Shown here: one piece after another, positions 10,124-20,565 of the stretch
Layout of the letters: each line of letters opens with the position of its first letter
Numbering within the stretch: the first letter of the stretch is position 1
Assembly (NCBI RefSeq): GCF_024362695.1
Contig: NW_026063267.1
Location: 248,001 to 312,000 of the forward strand
Reading direction: 5' to 3'
Source of the DNA: Pectinophora gossypiella
Taxonomy: Eukaryota > Arthropoda > Insecta > Lepidoptera > Gelechiidae
Length of the DNA: 64,000 bases
Made by a program: the position numbers and the translations under genes
The notes under the pieces: generated by a model
Database searches by the model: none
Told to the model about the DNA's origin: nothing
What the model saw: the letters and a program-made list of their open reading frames with translations, nothing else

Positions 10124-12715
10124 TTATGAATAATATTTAGGAGGTATTACTGCCCGACCCGAGCGAGTGCGAATGAATGGGTTAACCGGAGACCTATCGT
10201 CGTCTGATGGAGTCAAAGAACGCGAGTCATTTGTTGGCGTACCAAACTCATCACCCGTGGTCGGGACATACGCCGAGCTGTCGTCGTCGCTCTGCAGCGG
10301 CGGTGACGAGGCGTGCGCCCGCGCCGCCGGTGGTGGGGTCGGTGGAGTCGCTCTCGCGGCCGACGGACCGGGCGCCGGCATACTATTGTCGTCGTCGTAA
10401 TACCAACCGCCACTATGCAATGAATTATCAACAGAACTGCGATACCTATTCGCAGACAACAATTGGTTCGTGTGTCTCCTCCAAACGATGTCTGTATCCT
10501 TTACTCTTACTTCATAAAGTACTTTACCGACACGGCCGACGATTGATCCCAGGACCCAAGACGGTTTCTTTGGATTACCACGGTAATCTCTTATCCAAAC
10601 TTTGTCTAATAGCGTAAATTGTCTAGTAGTACCACCATAATTTTCTTTTTGTCGTTTTTGTTTCATTAGCACTCGCTCTTGCACCCGTGAGTGTTGAGGG
10701 ACTGTGACTCGTGACTGCCCGCTAATAAGGTCCAGTTTACAACGCAAATCGCGACCAAACATCAGTCGAGCAGGCGGTACCCCTGTCGTGCAGTGTGGCG
10801 TATTTCTATAGCTAAACAGATATTCGTTTAGTTTTGTTACGTAACTAGTTTTGTTTGTATCTTTTAACGCATTGATTAGAAAACGTTTAGTCGTTCCAAC
10901 AGCGTTCTCTGCAAGCCCATTGCTCTGTGGCGAGTACACGGGTGTATGGACGAGTTGGATACCATTATCTGAGCAGTACTTTACTAACTCTGATGACGTA
11001 TACGTTTTATAGTTATCAGTCACCAGAGTGCCCGGTAATCCAAAACGTGTAAAAATGGATTGTAGTTGAACAATAAGTTGTTCAACGGTTAAACTACTCA
11101 TGGGCAAACACTCTAGCCATTTGCTATGCGCGTCGACTAAAACTAAAAACATTTTCCCGTGGAAAGGTCCCAGGAAATCTAAATGTACCCTTTCGAAAAC
11201 TGAACCCGGCCATACCCACGTTTCGATCGGTGTTCTAGGCGGGGCGGGCCGCAACATAACACATCTTTCGCAGTTAGCCGCTAGATCTTCGATATCCTTG
11301 TCGATACTAGGGTACCAGAAGCGCTCACGGGCCATAGATTTCATCTTCACTACTCCTAGATGGGCCGCGTGCAACTCTTGCAAGGCCGCCGCGACAAACG
11401 TTCGTGGCAGCACAACCCTGTGACCCCGCATCAAAACTCCATTATCAACATATAATTCATGTTGGCAGCGTCTGTATGGCAGCAACACTGGTTGTACTCG
11501 GTCTGGCCAGCCTTTAGCTAGGTAGTGTACGACCCGGCGCAGCACGGGGTCGGCGGCGGCGGCGGCGGCCAGGTCGCGCAGTGAGCCCGGCAGCGGCGCG
11601 CCACACGCAGCCAGCGCGTGCACGTAGCTGGCGCGCAGCGAGCCCGCGCCCGCCGCCCCCGACTCGTCCCCCTCGCCGTCGTCACCTTCCACGGGGGACC
11701 GGCTCAAGTAATCGGCTATGTTATTTTCTCCACTGACAAATTCAATTTTATAATTATAGGCCGCCAGGAACAGAGCATACCGTTGCAACCTGGCCTCGGT
11801 CATTTGTGGTATACCCTTATCGGGCGAAAAAATAGAGAGCAACGGCTTGTGATCAGTTCTGAGTACAAAAGGTTGCTGACGGCCGTACAAATAATCATGA
11901 AATTTTTTAATTCCAAAAATGATGGCCGTCGCTTCCTTTTGTATTTGGCTGTACCCGCGCTCGCTCTTCGTTAGCGCCCGTGAAGCATACCCGAGCGGGC
12001 GCTCGTCTCCATTGTGATACCGCAGTGCCAGCACGGCGCCCAGCCCGCCCGGCGCCGCGTCCACCGTCAGCACAGGCTGTGCCCGCGGGTCCCAGTGCGC
12101 GAGCGTCCGCTCTGATGCCAGTTCCTCTTTAACAGCATCGAACGATTTTTGATGCTGCTCTGACCACTCCCACTTCTGTTCTTTGCGTAGTAGGCTATGA
12201 AGAGGTGCTAGGAGCACAGACGCATTAGGAATAAAATTCCTATAAAAATTTATTACTCCCAAAAAGGACTTTAGCTCCTTCACATTTGTAGGCGCTTTTA
12301 GGTTCGTAATAGCGTCGACTTTATCTGGGCTTTTGTGCATACCATTGCGGTCTATCACAAACCCGAGATATTCCACTTTAGTCTGACAAAAAGAACATTT
12401 ATTTTTTTGTAACATTAATCCTGCATCAAGTAATCGAGTGAGAACTTGGTCTACTCGGTCCCAGTGCTGGTGGTGCGTGGGGGCCGCGATGAGCACGTCG
12501 TCGAGAAAACACTCGACGCCCTCGATACCCTGCAGCAGCTGAGCCATCGCGCGCTGGAACAAAGCCGGCGCGTTGGCCAGCCCGAACACAAGCCGTGTAT
12601 ACACAAACAACCCCTTATGTGTATTGATGCATGTGTACTGCTGCGAATCGTCGTCTAATACGAACTGGTTATAACTGTTTGACAAATCTAGTTTCGTATA
12701 GTAACGACAACCATA
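10124..12715 (-). CDS. Gypsy Pol, 3' part: RT, RNase H, integrase
   Basis: The downstream part of the gypsy polyprotein. The frame is open from the insertion edge at 12715; the first methionine is at 12685. It shows RT with CFLDDVL (active site near residues 61-63 counted from that methionine), RNase H (LTVDAAPGGLGAVL and the later FVLRTDHKPL), an HHCC finger ending CERCVML, and an integrase core (HLDFLGPF, VTDNYKTY, SPQSNGLAENAV) giving the D, D, E set. The C-terminal tail is acidic and proline-rich. It joins in frame, across the TA target site, to the Gag-RT part at 16174-17735. No internal stop is seen. A GC-rich stretch (11520-11690) encodes an alanine-rich linker. Confidence 0.93.
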   Translation of the reverse strand, partial: YGCRYYTKLDLSNSYNQFVLDDDSQQYTCINTHKGLFVYTRLVFGLANAPALFQRAMAQLLQGIEGVECFLDDVLIAAPTHHQHWDRVDQVLTRLLDAGLMLQKNKCSFCQTKVEYLGFVIDRNGMHKSPDKVDAITNLKAPTNVKELKSFLGVINFYRNFIPNASVLLAPLHSLLRKEQKWEWSEQHQKSFDAVKEELASERTLAHWDPRAQPVLTVDAAPGGLGAVLALRYHNGDERPLGYASRALTKSERGYSQIQKEATAIIFGIKKFHDYLYGRQQPFVLRTDHKPLLSIFSPDKGIPQMTEARLQRYALFLAAYNYKIEFVSGENNIADYLSRSPVEGDDGEGDESGAAGAGSLRASYVHALAACGAPLPGSLRDLAAAAAADPVLRRVVHYLAKGWPDRVQPVLLPYRRCQHELYVDNGVLMRGHRVVLPRTFVAAALQELHAAHLGVVKMKSMARERFWYPSIDKDIEDLAANCERCVMLRPAPPRTPIETWVWPGSVFERVHLDFLGPFHGKMFLVLVDAHSKWLECLPMSSLTVEQLIVQLQSIFTRFGLPGTLVTDNYKTYTSSELVKYCSDNGIQLVHTPVYSPQSNGLAENAVGTTKRFLINALKDTNKTSYVTKLNEYLFSYRNTPHCTTGVPPARLMFGRDLRCKLDLISGQSRVTVPQHSRVQERVLMKQKRQKENYGGTTRQFTLLDKVWIRDYRGNPKKPSWVLGSIVGRVGKVLYEVRVKDTDIVWRRHTNQLLSANRYRSSVDNSLHSGGWYYDDDNSMPAPGPSAARATPPTPPPAARAHASSPPLQSDDDSSAYVPTTGDEFGTPTNDSRSLTPSDDDRSPVNPFIRTRSGRAVIPPKYYS

Positions 12716-12752
12716 TCGTCACTGGAAAGGCAAAATTACGTAAGCGCCAAAA
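12716..12752 (+). repeat. Left terminal inverted repeat of the TA element
   Basis: Matches the reverse complement of 16137-16173 over about 36 bases. Confidence 0.92.
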
Positions 12753-13306
12753 TAGGTATTTTGGGTTTTTTATATATTCGGAATCAGCGTTTCATTCTGC
12801 GTCGATCTGTCTGGGTAGCATTGCGATACGAGCACTTTTTTGGCGCTTACGTAAATTTGAAAATAGTTGACTTTTTTCAATTCCAGTTTCTTAAACGACA
12901 AGATTTTGGTGTTTTTTTCGTGACTGGTGTATAAGTAATATTGTGGTCCTATATAATAACTACATATTAACTTTAAGTAAATTTGGCATTCTATAGTTTG
13001 AAAAGTATCATTTTATTAGTAATTTTGGACTACTGAAAATAAAAAATAGACTATGTATAAGTCATTTTTATTTACAGCTTTTAAAATAAGTAAGGCGTAT
13101 AAGAAAAAAATGTCTTAGCATGTTTATGCAGTGAATGGCGAATAAGTAATTTTGACTTACAGTATTTAGAATAAGTAAGGCGTGTACGTAAATTTGCCTT
13201 CGCATTTTTATGCTGTTATTAAGCAAGTTTGTGGGCTAGCAGTAAGTTTCCCAGGAAGTTATTTTTTAACAATAGATCTAAAAGTAAAACTATTTTAGAA
13301 TTGATT

Positions 13307-13560
13307 TTATAATTTATTAGCGACCCGGCTTCGCTCGGATGCAATGCTGAGGAAAAATGAAATTATTTACGACATCACATTAAAATCCTCAAAAATAACA
13401 GTATTTCTACACTATTTATTGGATGTTATTATACATACCTATAAACTTTCCTCTTGAATCACTCTATCTACTAAAGAAAATTGCATCAAAATCCGTTGCG
13501 CAATTTTAAAGATTTAAGCGTACATAGGGATATAGGGACAGAAAAAGCGACTTTGTTATA
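13307..13560 (+). repeat. Degenerate interspersed repeat of insect type
   Basis: It contains cgacccggcttcgctcgga and aaaatccgttgcgcaatttt, motifs common in non-coding insect interspersed repeats. No coding capacity. Confidence 0.4.
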
Positions 13561-13699
13561 CTTTTTAAGTTCTGTCGTTTGCATATTTAGCGCCAATTTT
13601 GAATTGAGAACTCAAAATTCAAATTTGTTGGAATTTCGAATATCAAAACAATTGAAAGCATTAGGATTAATGCAATTGTTTAGTCACAGCGTTGGTTTG

Positions 13700-14720
13700 A
13701 ATCTGTCAGATCATGTCCGAAAATGAATCTTACAAAGAAAAATTTTCTATAACTTTCGAAGAGGCCTACTGCGACTTCAGTGTTTCAAACAGTTAAAATT
13801 TCTATTCCACGATGAAGTGCCATGTCTGCGAGCCATCGAACGCTGGTATTTAGAATTCGAGCGTGGATATCCGCCTTCACTGAAGATAATATCGTTGCTG
13901 TGAGACAACTAATCCTCAAAAATCGTCATGTGACATACCGAGAATAGAGGCGTTATTAGGCATTTCAGGGACAACCATTTAAACGATATTGAATGAGGCA
14001 CTTGGTGTGAGAAAACTAGTTTGCCGTTGCATCCCGCATTTTCTGACGATCATAAGGTAGCCCGCGTCAGATGGTGTAAGAAAACTCTTCAGAGGTTCAA
14101 CCGAGGAGAGTCAAATCACGTGTATGACATCATCAGTGGTGACGAATCTTGGATTTATGCTATTATCCTGATTCCAAACAACAATCCACAGTTTGGGTCT
14201 TCCAAAACGAGTCAAAGCCGACTAAAGTTGTTCGCTCTCGAAGCACTTCAAAGATGGTGGCTACCTTCGTGGAGAAAATCGGTCATGTTGCGACAATTGC
14301 ACTTGAAGATCGTAGGACGGTTAATGCAGATTGGTATACCACAATTTGTTTACCACAAGTCATCGCCGAACTTCGAAAATCTAACCCAAAGCGACGCATG
14401 ATGATGCGCAGGAATGCAGGATGCTGCACCATGACAACGCAAGCTCACACACCGCTCGTCAAACGATTATTTGAAGCAGGAAAACGTAGAAATTCTTGAC
14501 CATCCTCCATACAGTCCTGACCTAAGCTCCAATGATTTCTTTACATTTCCTAAAATTAAAAAAGAAACTCTTCGCGGTCAAAGGTTCCAGTGCGGTGAAG
14601 AAGCGGCCAACGCTTTCAAGTCAGCCATTTTGAACACTTCTACTTTGGAGTGGAATAAATGTTAAATAATACCTGGTTCGAGCGAATGGAAAAGTGTATT
14701 AAACTTCGTAGTAAATACTC
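13700..14720 (+). pseudogene. Decayed mariner transposase
   Basis: Pieces of a mariner (D,D34D) transposase are spread over several frames with stops. They include an N-terminal part from the ATG at 13713, GISGTTI, GDESWIY (first catalytic D) near 14140, STVWVFQNESKPTKVV, TIALEDRRTVNADWYTTICL, and HPPYSPDLSSNDFF (third catalytic D) near 14500, with WNKC near the end. The middle catalytic segment is garbled by substitutions and a frameshift. It cannot encode a working enzyme. It lies inside the TA transposon, so it moved as a passenger when that element entered the gypsy RT. Confidence 0.9.
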
Positions 14721-14729
14721 TTAAAAACA

Positions 14730-16100
14730 ATAAGGGGAATTATTGAGGAATTAAAAAGACTTGACCCTTCCAGAGACTTGACTCGACTTAGAGCCACGTA
14801 TGCTTGTCCTAATTCAAACAATTTTGAGCCCAAATATACTACTGCATGGTCGACTGTGCTGCCCTGCATATGTTATGTTATGTTAGTGGGCTCTGTTTTC
14901 CGCATTTAGACTCTAAGGTGGCCCATTATGCGTGTAATTGTTGACTACGTAAGCCAACCTATCTCCTTCCAGAAGCTCAGAAGCCTCCTGGGGATTTCAC
15001 AGGCTTCGCGGAGCGACCCCACCCAGCGATCCACTGTGCTGCCCTGCATATTATGGACGGTGGATGACAATGACAAAATTAAGGGCAACATCCTTCTTTC
15101 AGTCATTTTGTAATATCGTCCATCTTGGATTTGAAATTTTGACATAATGATAGTATTCTACTAGTGTAGTCCTATCTTTGATACCCATATTGAGGGGGTT
15201 GTGGAAAAATATGTAATCCCCCATTATGTACCGGCTGCCATCTTAGATTTATAATGTTATTGATTTTATTATATTGTATTGACATCGGAATTAAAGGTGC
15301 GTACCAAATTTCAGATCAATCTGACAACAGGAAGGTACTTAAATTGCAATATCTAATTTTGATACAAATATACCGTACGGGTTTAGCTAAATAAAACCGT
15401 TTAACCCTTTCACGGACAGAGACCATGGGTCATTGGTGGTTCATAATAGGTAGTATGGCACCTTGGAATCGGAACGTCCGTATACGTTCTGTCTTTGAAA
15501 GTGTTAAAAAGAAACTTTTACAAACAGATAACGGGTTGTACGCTATAATTTATATTTTATGAAACTTTATTTCTGGCACTTCAGTATTTTAATAGCCATT
15601 TTTATAAATCAATTGAAGTAATAAGTAGTTTAAAGAGGTATTAAGAATAATTATTTGTCTCTTACGTCTTTTTACCCATGTAAGATATTACAAAAACTTA
15701 CTTTAAAGAATTTTTGGTGAACTGACATAATCAATCGATCACTTTGTAGGCAATTTTTACATAATGAGAGCAGATGTGTAAAAGTCGTTACAGTAACTTT
15801 TACTCCGCTAACATTACAGTATTATTATATTTAAAGAAATATTGTCGTTCTCGTATGCATTGTCGTAAGAGCTGTAAGTAATTTTGCTTACAAATAATAT
15901 TTTAACCAGATGGCGGTTAAGTAAATTTGCTTTACTGTAAACTGAAGTCATTTTTACGTAAGCGCCACTATATCCTGAAATAGCAATCCAACAGTTATAA
16001 TATGTATTGCTGGACATAGAAAATTAAAAAACAATGTAACCTTACTTTGACATCATCTAAATTGGATAATTGGGTAAAAAGTTATGATAAAAAAACGAAA
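14730..16100. other. Unassigned interior of the TA element
   Basis: AT-rich, no ORF of note. The phrase ctgtgctgccctgcatat occurs twice (near 14856 and 15036). Two copies of the terminal motif TTACGTAAGCGCC type occur near the right end (15955 and 16141). Confidence 0.5.
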
Positions 16101-16136
16101 AAATGAAACTTTAAACGGCTTTTTCTCGAAATGGCC

Positions 16137-16173
16137 TTTTGGCGCTTACGTAATTTTGCCTTTCCAGTGACGA
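16137..16173 (-). repeat. Right terminal inverted repeat of the TA element
   Basis: Inverted match to 12716-12752; followed by TA (16174-16175). Confidence 0.92.
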
Positions 16174-17735
16174 TATAGTGCTGAGCATAACTCGTTTACT
16201 TTAGGCAATGGATATGAATCGATTTTTAAATCCTTATTTATTGTACCGGAATAATCGCCACAGATGCGAACTTCATTGTTTTTCTTAAGTACCGCTACGA
16301 TCGGTGACGCATACTTGGAATATGTAACTGGTTTTAATATCCCCGCGCTGACTAATCGATCTAGCTCGGCGCTCACCTTATCTCTTATCGCAAAGGGCAC
16401 GGACCGCGCTCTGCGGAACTTAGGCACAGAACCTTCTTTTAATTGCAATGTCAACTTATATTTATTGAACTCGCCCAGATTCCCTGAAAACAATGTTTCG
16501 TAATTGTTTAAAACAGATTCGTCTTTAAGTTGTGAACAATGGTTTAACGAAACGATAGCCAAATTAAATGTTGTCATGAAATCTCTTCCGAGCAGAGCTA
16601 CCGGCCCGTTCGATACGATATAAAATGAGATACGGTGTGTGACGTCATTGTATGTGACGTCTAAGTTACATACCCCCATTGGTTTAAGCAGAGCACCGCT
16701 GTATGTACGTAATATTTTATCTGACTCACCGAGCGCTGCACGAGAGAAATACCTACGCCACACGGCCTCCGGGAGCGCGGACACGGCGCTGCCCGAGTCC
16801 ACCTCCATGTCCAGCGTCACGTCCCCGACACGTACCTCAACAGTCATCGGTGCACCATCCAAGCATTTTATGTTATTCACTAACAAAAAATCACGATCAC
16901 CCCCGTCTTCACCGTTGTCACTGCCGCCGTTACTAATAAAATTATTTTGACGCACATTTTTACTGTCACTTTTCCAATTTTTATTTTTGCAAACACGTTT
17001 TAAATGGCCTTTCTGCCCGCAATTATCACAATTTAAATGTCGATAGCCGCAATCGGATGTTGAATGAGACTTCCCTCCGCACACGAGGCACCTGTCGGCG
17101 GCGGGTGCGGCGGATGCGGCGGCGGCGCGGCGCTGGCGGCGCGGCGCGGCGCCGGCGTACAGCACCGGCGGCGCCAGCTCGCGGCCCGTGCCGCGCGCTA
17201 CGCGTTGCGCTCCCTCCACCGCGATGGCTATCTCCAACGCTTTTGACAGCTTAAGTTCGGTCGGGTCCTCGCGAAACAATTTTTCACGAATGACTGCAGA
17301 ATCCAATCCTAGCACGAATCTATCGCTCAGACACATATCTAAAGAAGTACCAAAACTGCACCCAGACGCCAACCCTCGAAGACGTGCTGCGAAGTCCGAT
17401 AATGTTTCATGTGATTGTTTGTTTGCCGAATAAAATTTTTCTCTTTCCGCGAATAGGCACCTTTTAGGTTGGAAGTGGGACTTGAGAGTATCCAGAATGG
17501 CGCTGTAAGTCGTAGCTTCCGGTGTTAGCGGGTGGAGCAAATCTCTCACCAGCCGGTACGAGTCTTGTGACATACAATTTAACAAGATAGCCCGTCTCCT
17601 GCTACCATCAACATCGGTACTCGCGTTAATCCCGTTAGCAACAAAGAAATTGTTGAGCAACGCCACGTGCACTTGCCACTCATCACTTTTATAGTCGAAC
17701 GTCGGCACACTCCCGAAAATGGACATCTTGTACAC
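16174..17735 (-). CDS. Gypsy Gag, protease and start of RT (5' part of Gag-Pol)
   Basis: The upstream part of the polyprotein. Gag begins MYKMSIFGSVPTF (the second methionine is also possible). Then follow two CCHC zinc knuckles (CLVCGGKSHSTSDC and CDNCGQKGHLKRVC, both CX2CX4HX4C), an aspartic protease with EVDSGSAVSALP, and the first RT blocks (YASPIVAVLKK, VRICGDYSGTINKDLK). Coding stops at the TA insertion; a short read-through into the transposon reaches a stop near 16146. Gag, PR and RT are in one frame without a frameshift. An Ala/Arg-rich GC-rich linker lies at 17090-17220. Confidence 0.93.
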
Positions 17736-17779
17736 GCACTATTTGCTTGTAGGAATAATAATAATTGATCTATTATCAA

Positions 17780-17798
17780 AATAAGTCCTCGTCGCCAC
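17780..17798 (-). promoter_or_regulatory. Primer binding site of the gypsy element
   Basis: On the minus strand TGGCGACGAGGAC lies one base downstream of the 5' LTR end, a typical gypsy position and TGG start. Confidence 0.65.
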
Positions 17799-17922
17799 TG
17801 TGATATCCAAAAAACAGGGAGTAACAATTAAAACACCCGTTCGGTACTTGGCAATTTATTTACTGACTCTGTCTGACAAAACTTACAACTACCTACATAA
17901 CACTGTAGGTAGATATACAACA
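17799..17922 (-). repeat. Gypsy element, 5' LTR
   Basis: 124 bp, identical by eye to 9735-9858, followed by target duplication cattc. Confidence 0.93.
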
Positions 17923-18272
17923 CATTCCATGTAGAACAATGGGGTGTTACATAGGCATAGGAACTAAAACATGGACCCTGTAGGGCACAGCAACGTTGAA
18001 GGGAAGAGAGGAAGTGTGTATTAAAATTAAAACTCAATGAACAATCAATTAAAAAAAAACAATTCAATCAATTGATTCAATCTAGCATGCATGCATGCAT
18101 ACCTTAGTAAATATAAAGTTTATTTTTGGCTGTATTTTGAAAAATGGGAGTTATTGGGAAAAAAAATGTACTTATGAAAAAATCTAAACTGCATAAGTAT
18201 GCACTCCCACACACACAAAGATCTCTCTCTTATATAACACGCCACGCGGACGAAGTCGCGGGCAAAAGCTAG
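17923..18272 (+). other. 3' end of Helitron A: inverted LINE tail and terminal hairpin
   Basis: On the minus strand this reads as the 3' tail of a LINE (gccctacagggtccatg, aataaataatttaattg). It is followed on the plus strand by cacacacaaagatct, a hairpin (cgcggacgaagtcgcg) and CTAG at 18269-18272. Confidence 0.75.
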
Positions 18273-18738
18273 TTAATGTAATAAAAAAGGTTAAGTAGTT
18301 CAGTAAACGTTCTTGGATAGAAACTTTCGATGTGATTTTTTTTAGGAGAGCTGTTTGTTTACATTACTAGTCATAGAGGGACACACTTTATTTGTATGTA
18401 TAACACCTTCGTCACGCTTTTTGTATACTATGTCACACTGATTTTGTAAAAAATAATTATGAATAAAATCTAGTTTTGAGGATATTAAAATTATTGCATT
18501 GTCAAGTGTATTTTTATATAAAAAAAAATTAAGTAATTTAGTATTTATGAGCTAAATATTATTTTTTTGCGGAGAAGACAAGTCATTGTCGATAAAAAAG
18601 AAGAACGACCCACATAAGGATTCCTATGATGAAGTGTTAACGCAGACAGAAGCACTTATCGCAAATATTTCAAAAAAGTTGTGTAATTATAATTTCTAGT
18701 GCAATAAATATTTTATATTTATACTATTTTTTCATTCA
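18273..18738. other. Old AT-rich layer, left segment
   Basis: Unique sequence between Helitron A and Helitron B. It is contiguous, once B is removed, with 20451-20542. It holds one short coding-like stretch (18571-18699) followed by aataaa, and otherwise nothing recognised. Confidence 0.5.
18571..18699 (+). CDS. C-terminal fragment of an unidentified ORF
   Basis: 42 codons (starting GEDKSLSIKKKNDP, ending KLCNYNF) and a TAG stop, with an AATAAA-type signal just after (18702). Its hydrophilic, Lys/Asp-rich composition looks protein-like, but there is no start methionine and no recognised family. After Helitron B is ignored it would converge, tail to tail, on the minus-strand fragment at 20451. 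This compact packing is compatible with a Polinton genome, but membership is inference. Confidence 0.3.
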   Translation, partial: GEDKSLSIKKKNDPHKDSYDEVLTQTEALIANISKKLCNYNF

Positions 18739-18857
18739 TCTATACTTATAATAAATCTGTAGAGAGGTCAATTCTGTACATTAAATATTTTTTCAAAATA
18801 ACTATCAGGGGGTGATAAGTGGTCGATACTGATGCCAAAAATGCAATCAGTAAAATT

Positions 18858-18861
<4 letters not shown>

Positions 18862-18902
<41 letters not shown>
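18862..18902 (+). repeat. (GTCT)n microsatellite of Helitron B
   Basis: About ten GTCT units near the 5' end, a fixed feature of this Helitron family (also in C-H and J-K, in either orientation). Confidence 0.95.
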
Positions 18903-19034
18903 ATGTTCCTTATAGAAACAAAAACTACTGGACGGATTTTAATGAAACTTGGTACAATTATTCTTCACACTCCTGGACAGGTTATAGTATACTTTTCATC
19001 ACGCTACAATCAATAGGAGCAGAGTAGTGAAGGG

Positions 19035-19635
19035 AAATCCTTTTGTATGAAAAATCTAAACCGCTCAAGTTAGACGTTTGAAATTTGGCATGCAGGTACC
19101 TTAGATACCGTAGAGGTGCACTAAGAAAGGAATTCCCGAAATTCCTACGGGAACGGGAATTAGCGGGAAAATCCTTTTGTATGAAAAATCTAAACCACTC
19201 AAGTTAGACGTTTGAAATTTGGCATGCAGGTACCTTAGATACCGTAGAGGTACACTAAGAAAGGAATTCCCGAAATTCCCACGGGAACGGGAATTAGCCG
19301 GAAAATCCTTTTGTATGAAAAATCTAAACCATTCAAGTTAGACGTTTGAAATTTGGCATGCAGATACCTTAGATACCGTAGAGGTGCACTAAGAAAGGAA
19401 TTCCCGAAATTCCCACGAGAACGGGAATTAGCGGGAAAATCCTTTTGTATGAAAAATCTAAACCACTCAAGTTAGACGTTTGAAATTTGTCATGCAGGTA
19501 CCTTAGATACCGTAGAGGTGTACTAAGAAAGCAATTCCCGAAATTCCCACGTGAACGGCAATTAGCGGGAAAATCCTTTTGTATGAAAAATCTAAACCAC
19601 TCAAGTTAGACGTTTGAAATTTGGCATGCAGGTAC
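19035..19635 (+). repeat. 134-bp minisatellite in Helitron B, about 4.5 units
   Basis: Same unit as 7696-9257, shorter array. Confidence 0.93.
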
Positions 19636-20094
19636 TTTAGTAAACTTAAAGCTTAGTTGCAACAGGATATTACAAAATTCCCACGGGAACGGTAGTTAGC
19701 GGGAAAAACATTTGTATGAAAAAATCAAATCTAAATAAAAGGAGAAACTGACTGACTCAGTGACTGACATATCAACGCATAGCCTGAACGGCTAAACGTA
19801 GGCATTTGAAATTTGGAAGGGACATAGCTTAGGTACCGTAGAGGTGCACTAAGAAAGGAATTCCCGGAATTCCCACGGAAACGGAAATTTGCGGGAAAAT
19901 CCTTTTGTATGAAAAATCTAAACCGCTTAAGTTAGACGCTTGAAATTTGGCATGCAGGTACCTTAGTTAACTTAAAGCTTAGTTGCAACAGGATATTGCA
20001 AAATTCCCACGGAAACGGGAGTAAGCGGGAAAAAAACATTTGTATGAAAAAATCGAAACCGCGTAAGATAGATGTTTTCAATTCAATTCAATTA

Positions 20095-20265
20095 AATTAT
20101 TTATTGCATTCCATGTAGTACAATGGGGTGTTACATAGGCATAGGAACTAAAACATGGACCCTGTAGGGCACAGCAACGTTGAAGGGAAGAGAGGAAGTG
20201 TGTATTAAAATTAAAACTCAATGAACAATCAATTAAAAAAAAAATCAATTCAATCAATTGATTCA
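20095..20265 (-). pseudogene. LINE 3' tail captured in the Helitron
   Basis: On the minus strand it reads as a non-LTR retrotransposon 3' end, with gccctacagggtccatg and an aataaa-containing, Asn/Leu-codon-like (ttgaa)n tail. The same fragment in the same place is found in copies A, E, F, H and I, so it was in the family ancestor. Confidence 0.65.
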
Positions 20266-20542
20266 ATCTAGCATGCATGCATACCTTAGTAAATATAAAG
20301 TTTATTTTTGGCTGTATTTTGAAAAATGGGAGTTATTGGGAAAAAAAATTTATGAAAAAATCTAAACTGCATAAGTATGCACTCCCACACACACAAAGAT
20401 CTCTCTCTTATATAACACGCCACGCGGACGAAGTCGCGGGCAAAAGCTAGTTACACAATAAATTTATTATTTTCTATACACCATTTTTTAATACACAATA
20501 CATTTTTCAAAGCACATGATTTAGAATGGTTTATACAGTTAT

Positions 20543-20565
20543 GGGCATTTCTACGGGAGGGGCCG
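20543..20565 (+). repeat. Left inverted repeat of the DDE transposon
   Basis: About 20 of 23 bases match the reverse complement of 25255-25277. Confidence 0.88.

Larger units (their letters stand above)
12716..16173. mobile_element. TA-flanked TIR DNA transposon (non-autonomous, 3.5 kb)
   Basis: Inverted ends of about 36 bp (TCGTCACTGGAAAGGC..., containing TTACGTAAGCGCC) are flanked by TA. Ignoring the element restores the gypsy RT frame with exactly one TA, so the boundaries are firm. The TA duplication is compatible with Tc1/mariner-type movement, but no transposase matching these ends is present. The interior holds a degraded mariner (13700-14720), an older short repeat (13307-13560) and unassigned AT-rich DNA. 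Extra GGCGCTTACGTAA copies occur inside both ends. Confidence 0.9.
9735..17922 (-). mobile_element. Ty3/gypsy LTR retrotransposon, split by a DNA transposon
   Basis: Two identical 124-bp LTRs (minus-strand reading TGTTG...CACA) flank a fused Gag-Pol. The target duplication is cattc (9730-9734 and 17923-17927); other Helitron copies show the empty site (gcattccatg). A TA-flanked DNA element (12716-16173) interrupts the RT; otherwise the element looks complete. Short LTRs and a single Gag-Pol frame with CCHC fingers fit the mag/K02A2.6-like part of Ty3/gypsy, a tentative placement. Confidence 0.93.
492..18272 (+). mobile_element. Helitron copy A (non-autonomous, 5' end lost, heavily invaded)
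   Basis: This copy belongs to the family seen complete at 18739-20450 and 30985-33114. Its interior block, 134-bp minisatellite, inverted LINE tail and 3' end (hairpin followed by GGGCAAAAGCTAG at 18260-18272, then T) are all present, but the 5' terminus is missing. It encodes no Rep/helicase. A BEL/Pao element sits inside the minisatellite (744-7695) and a gypsy element inside the LINE-tail block (9735-17922). Removing both restores the order seen in the other copies. Confidence 0.85.
18739..20450 (+). mobile_element. Helitron copy B, complete non-autonomous
   Basis: It begins TCTATACTTATAATAAATC, ends with a hairpin and GGGCAAAAGCTAG, and sits between A (18738) and T (20451): the canonical 5'-TC, 3'-CTRR, A|T insertion pattern. 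The interior holds a (GTCT)n tract (18862-18902), about 4.5 minisatellite units (19035-19635), single diverged units, and an inverted LINE tail (20095-20265). No Rep/helicase is encoded, so an autonomous relative elsewhere must mobilise it. Confidence 0.93.

Noticed and set aside
17057..17433. Plus-strand Arg-rich ORFs
   Set aside because: Antisense shadows of the GC-rich gypsy Gag linker.
18819..19016. ORFs with SVCLSVCLSV runs in several places
   Set aside because: Translations of the (GTCT)n microsatellite in Helitron 5' blocks; the same non-coding block recurs in both orientations.
20078..20278. ORF with FFLIDCSLSFNFNTHFLSSL found in several copies
   Set aside because: It is the translated LINE 3' tail in the Helitrons; no known protein-like features.
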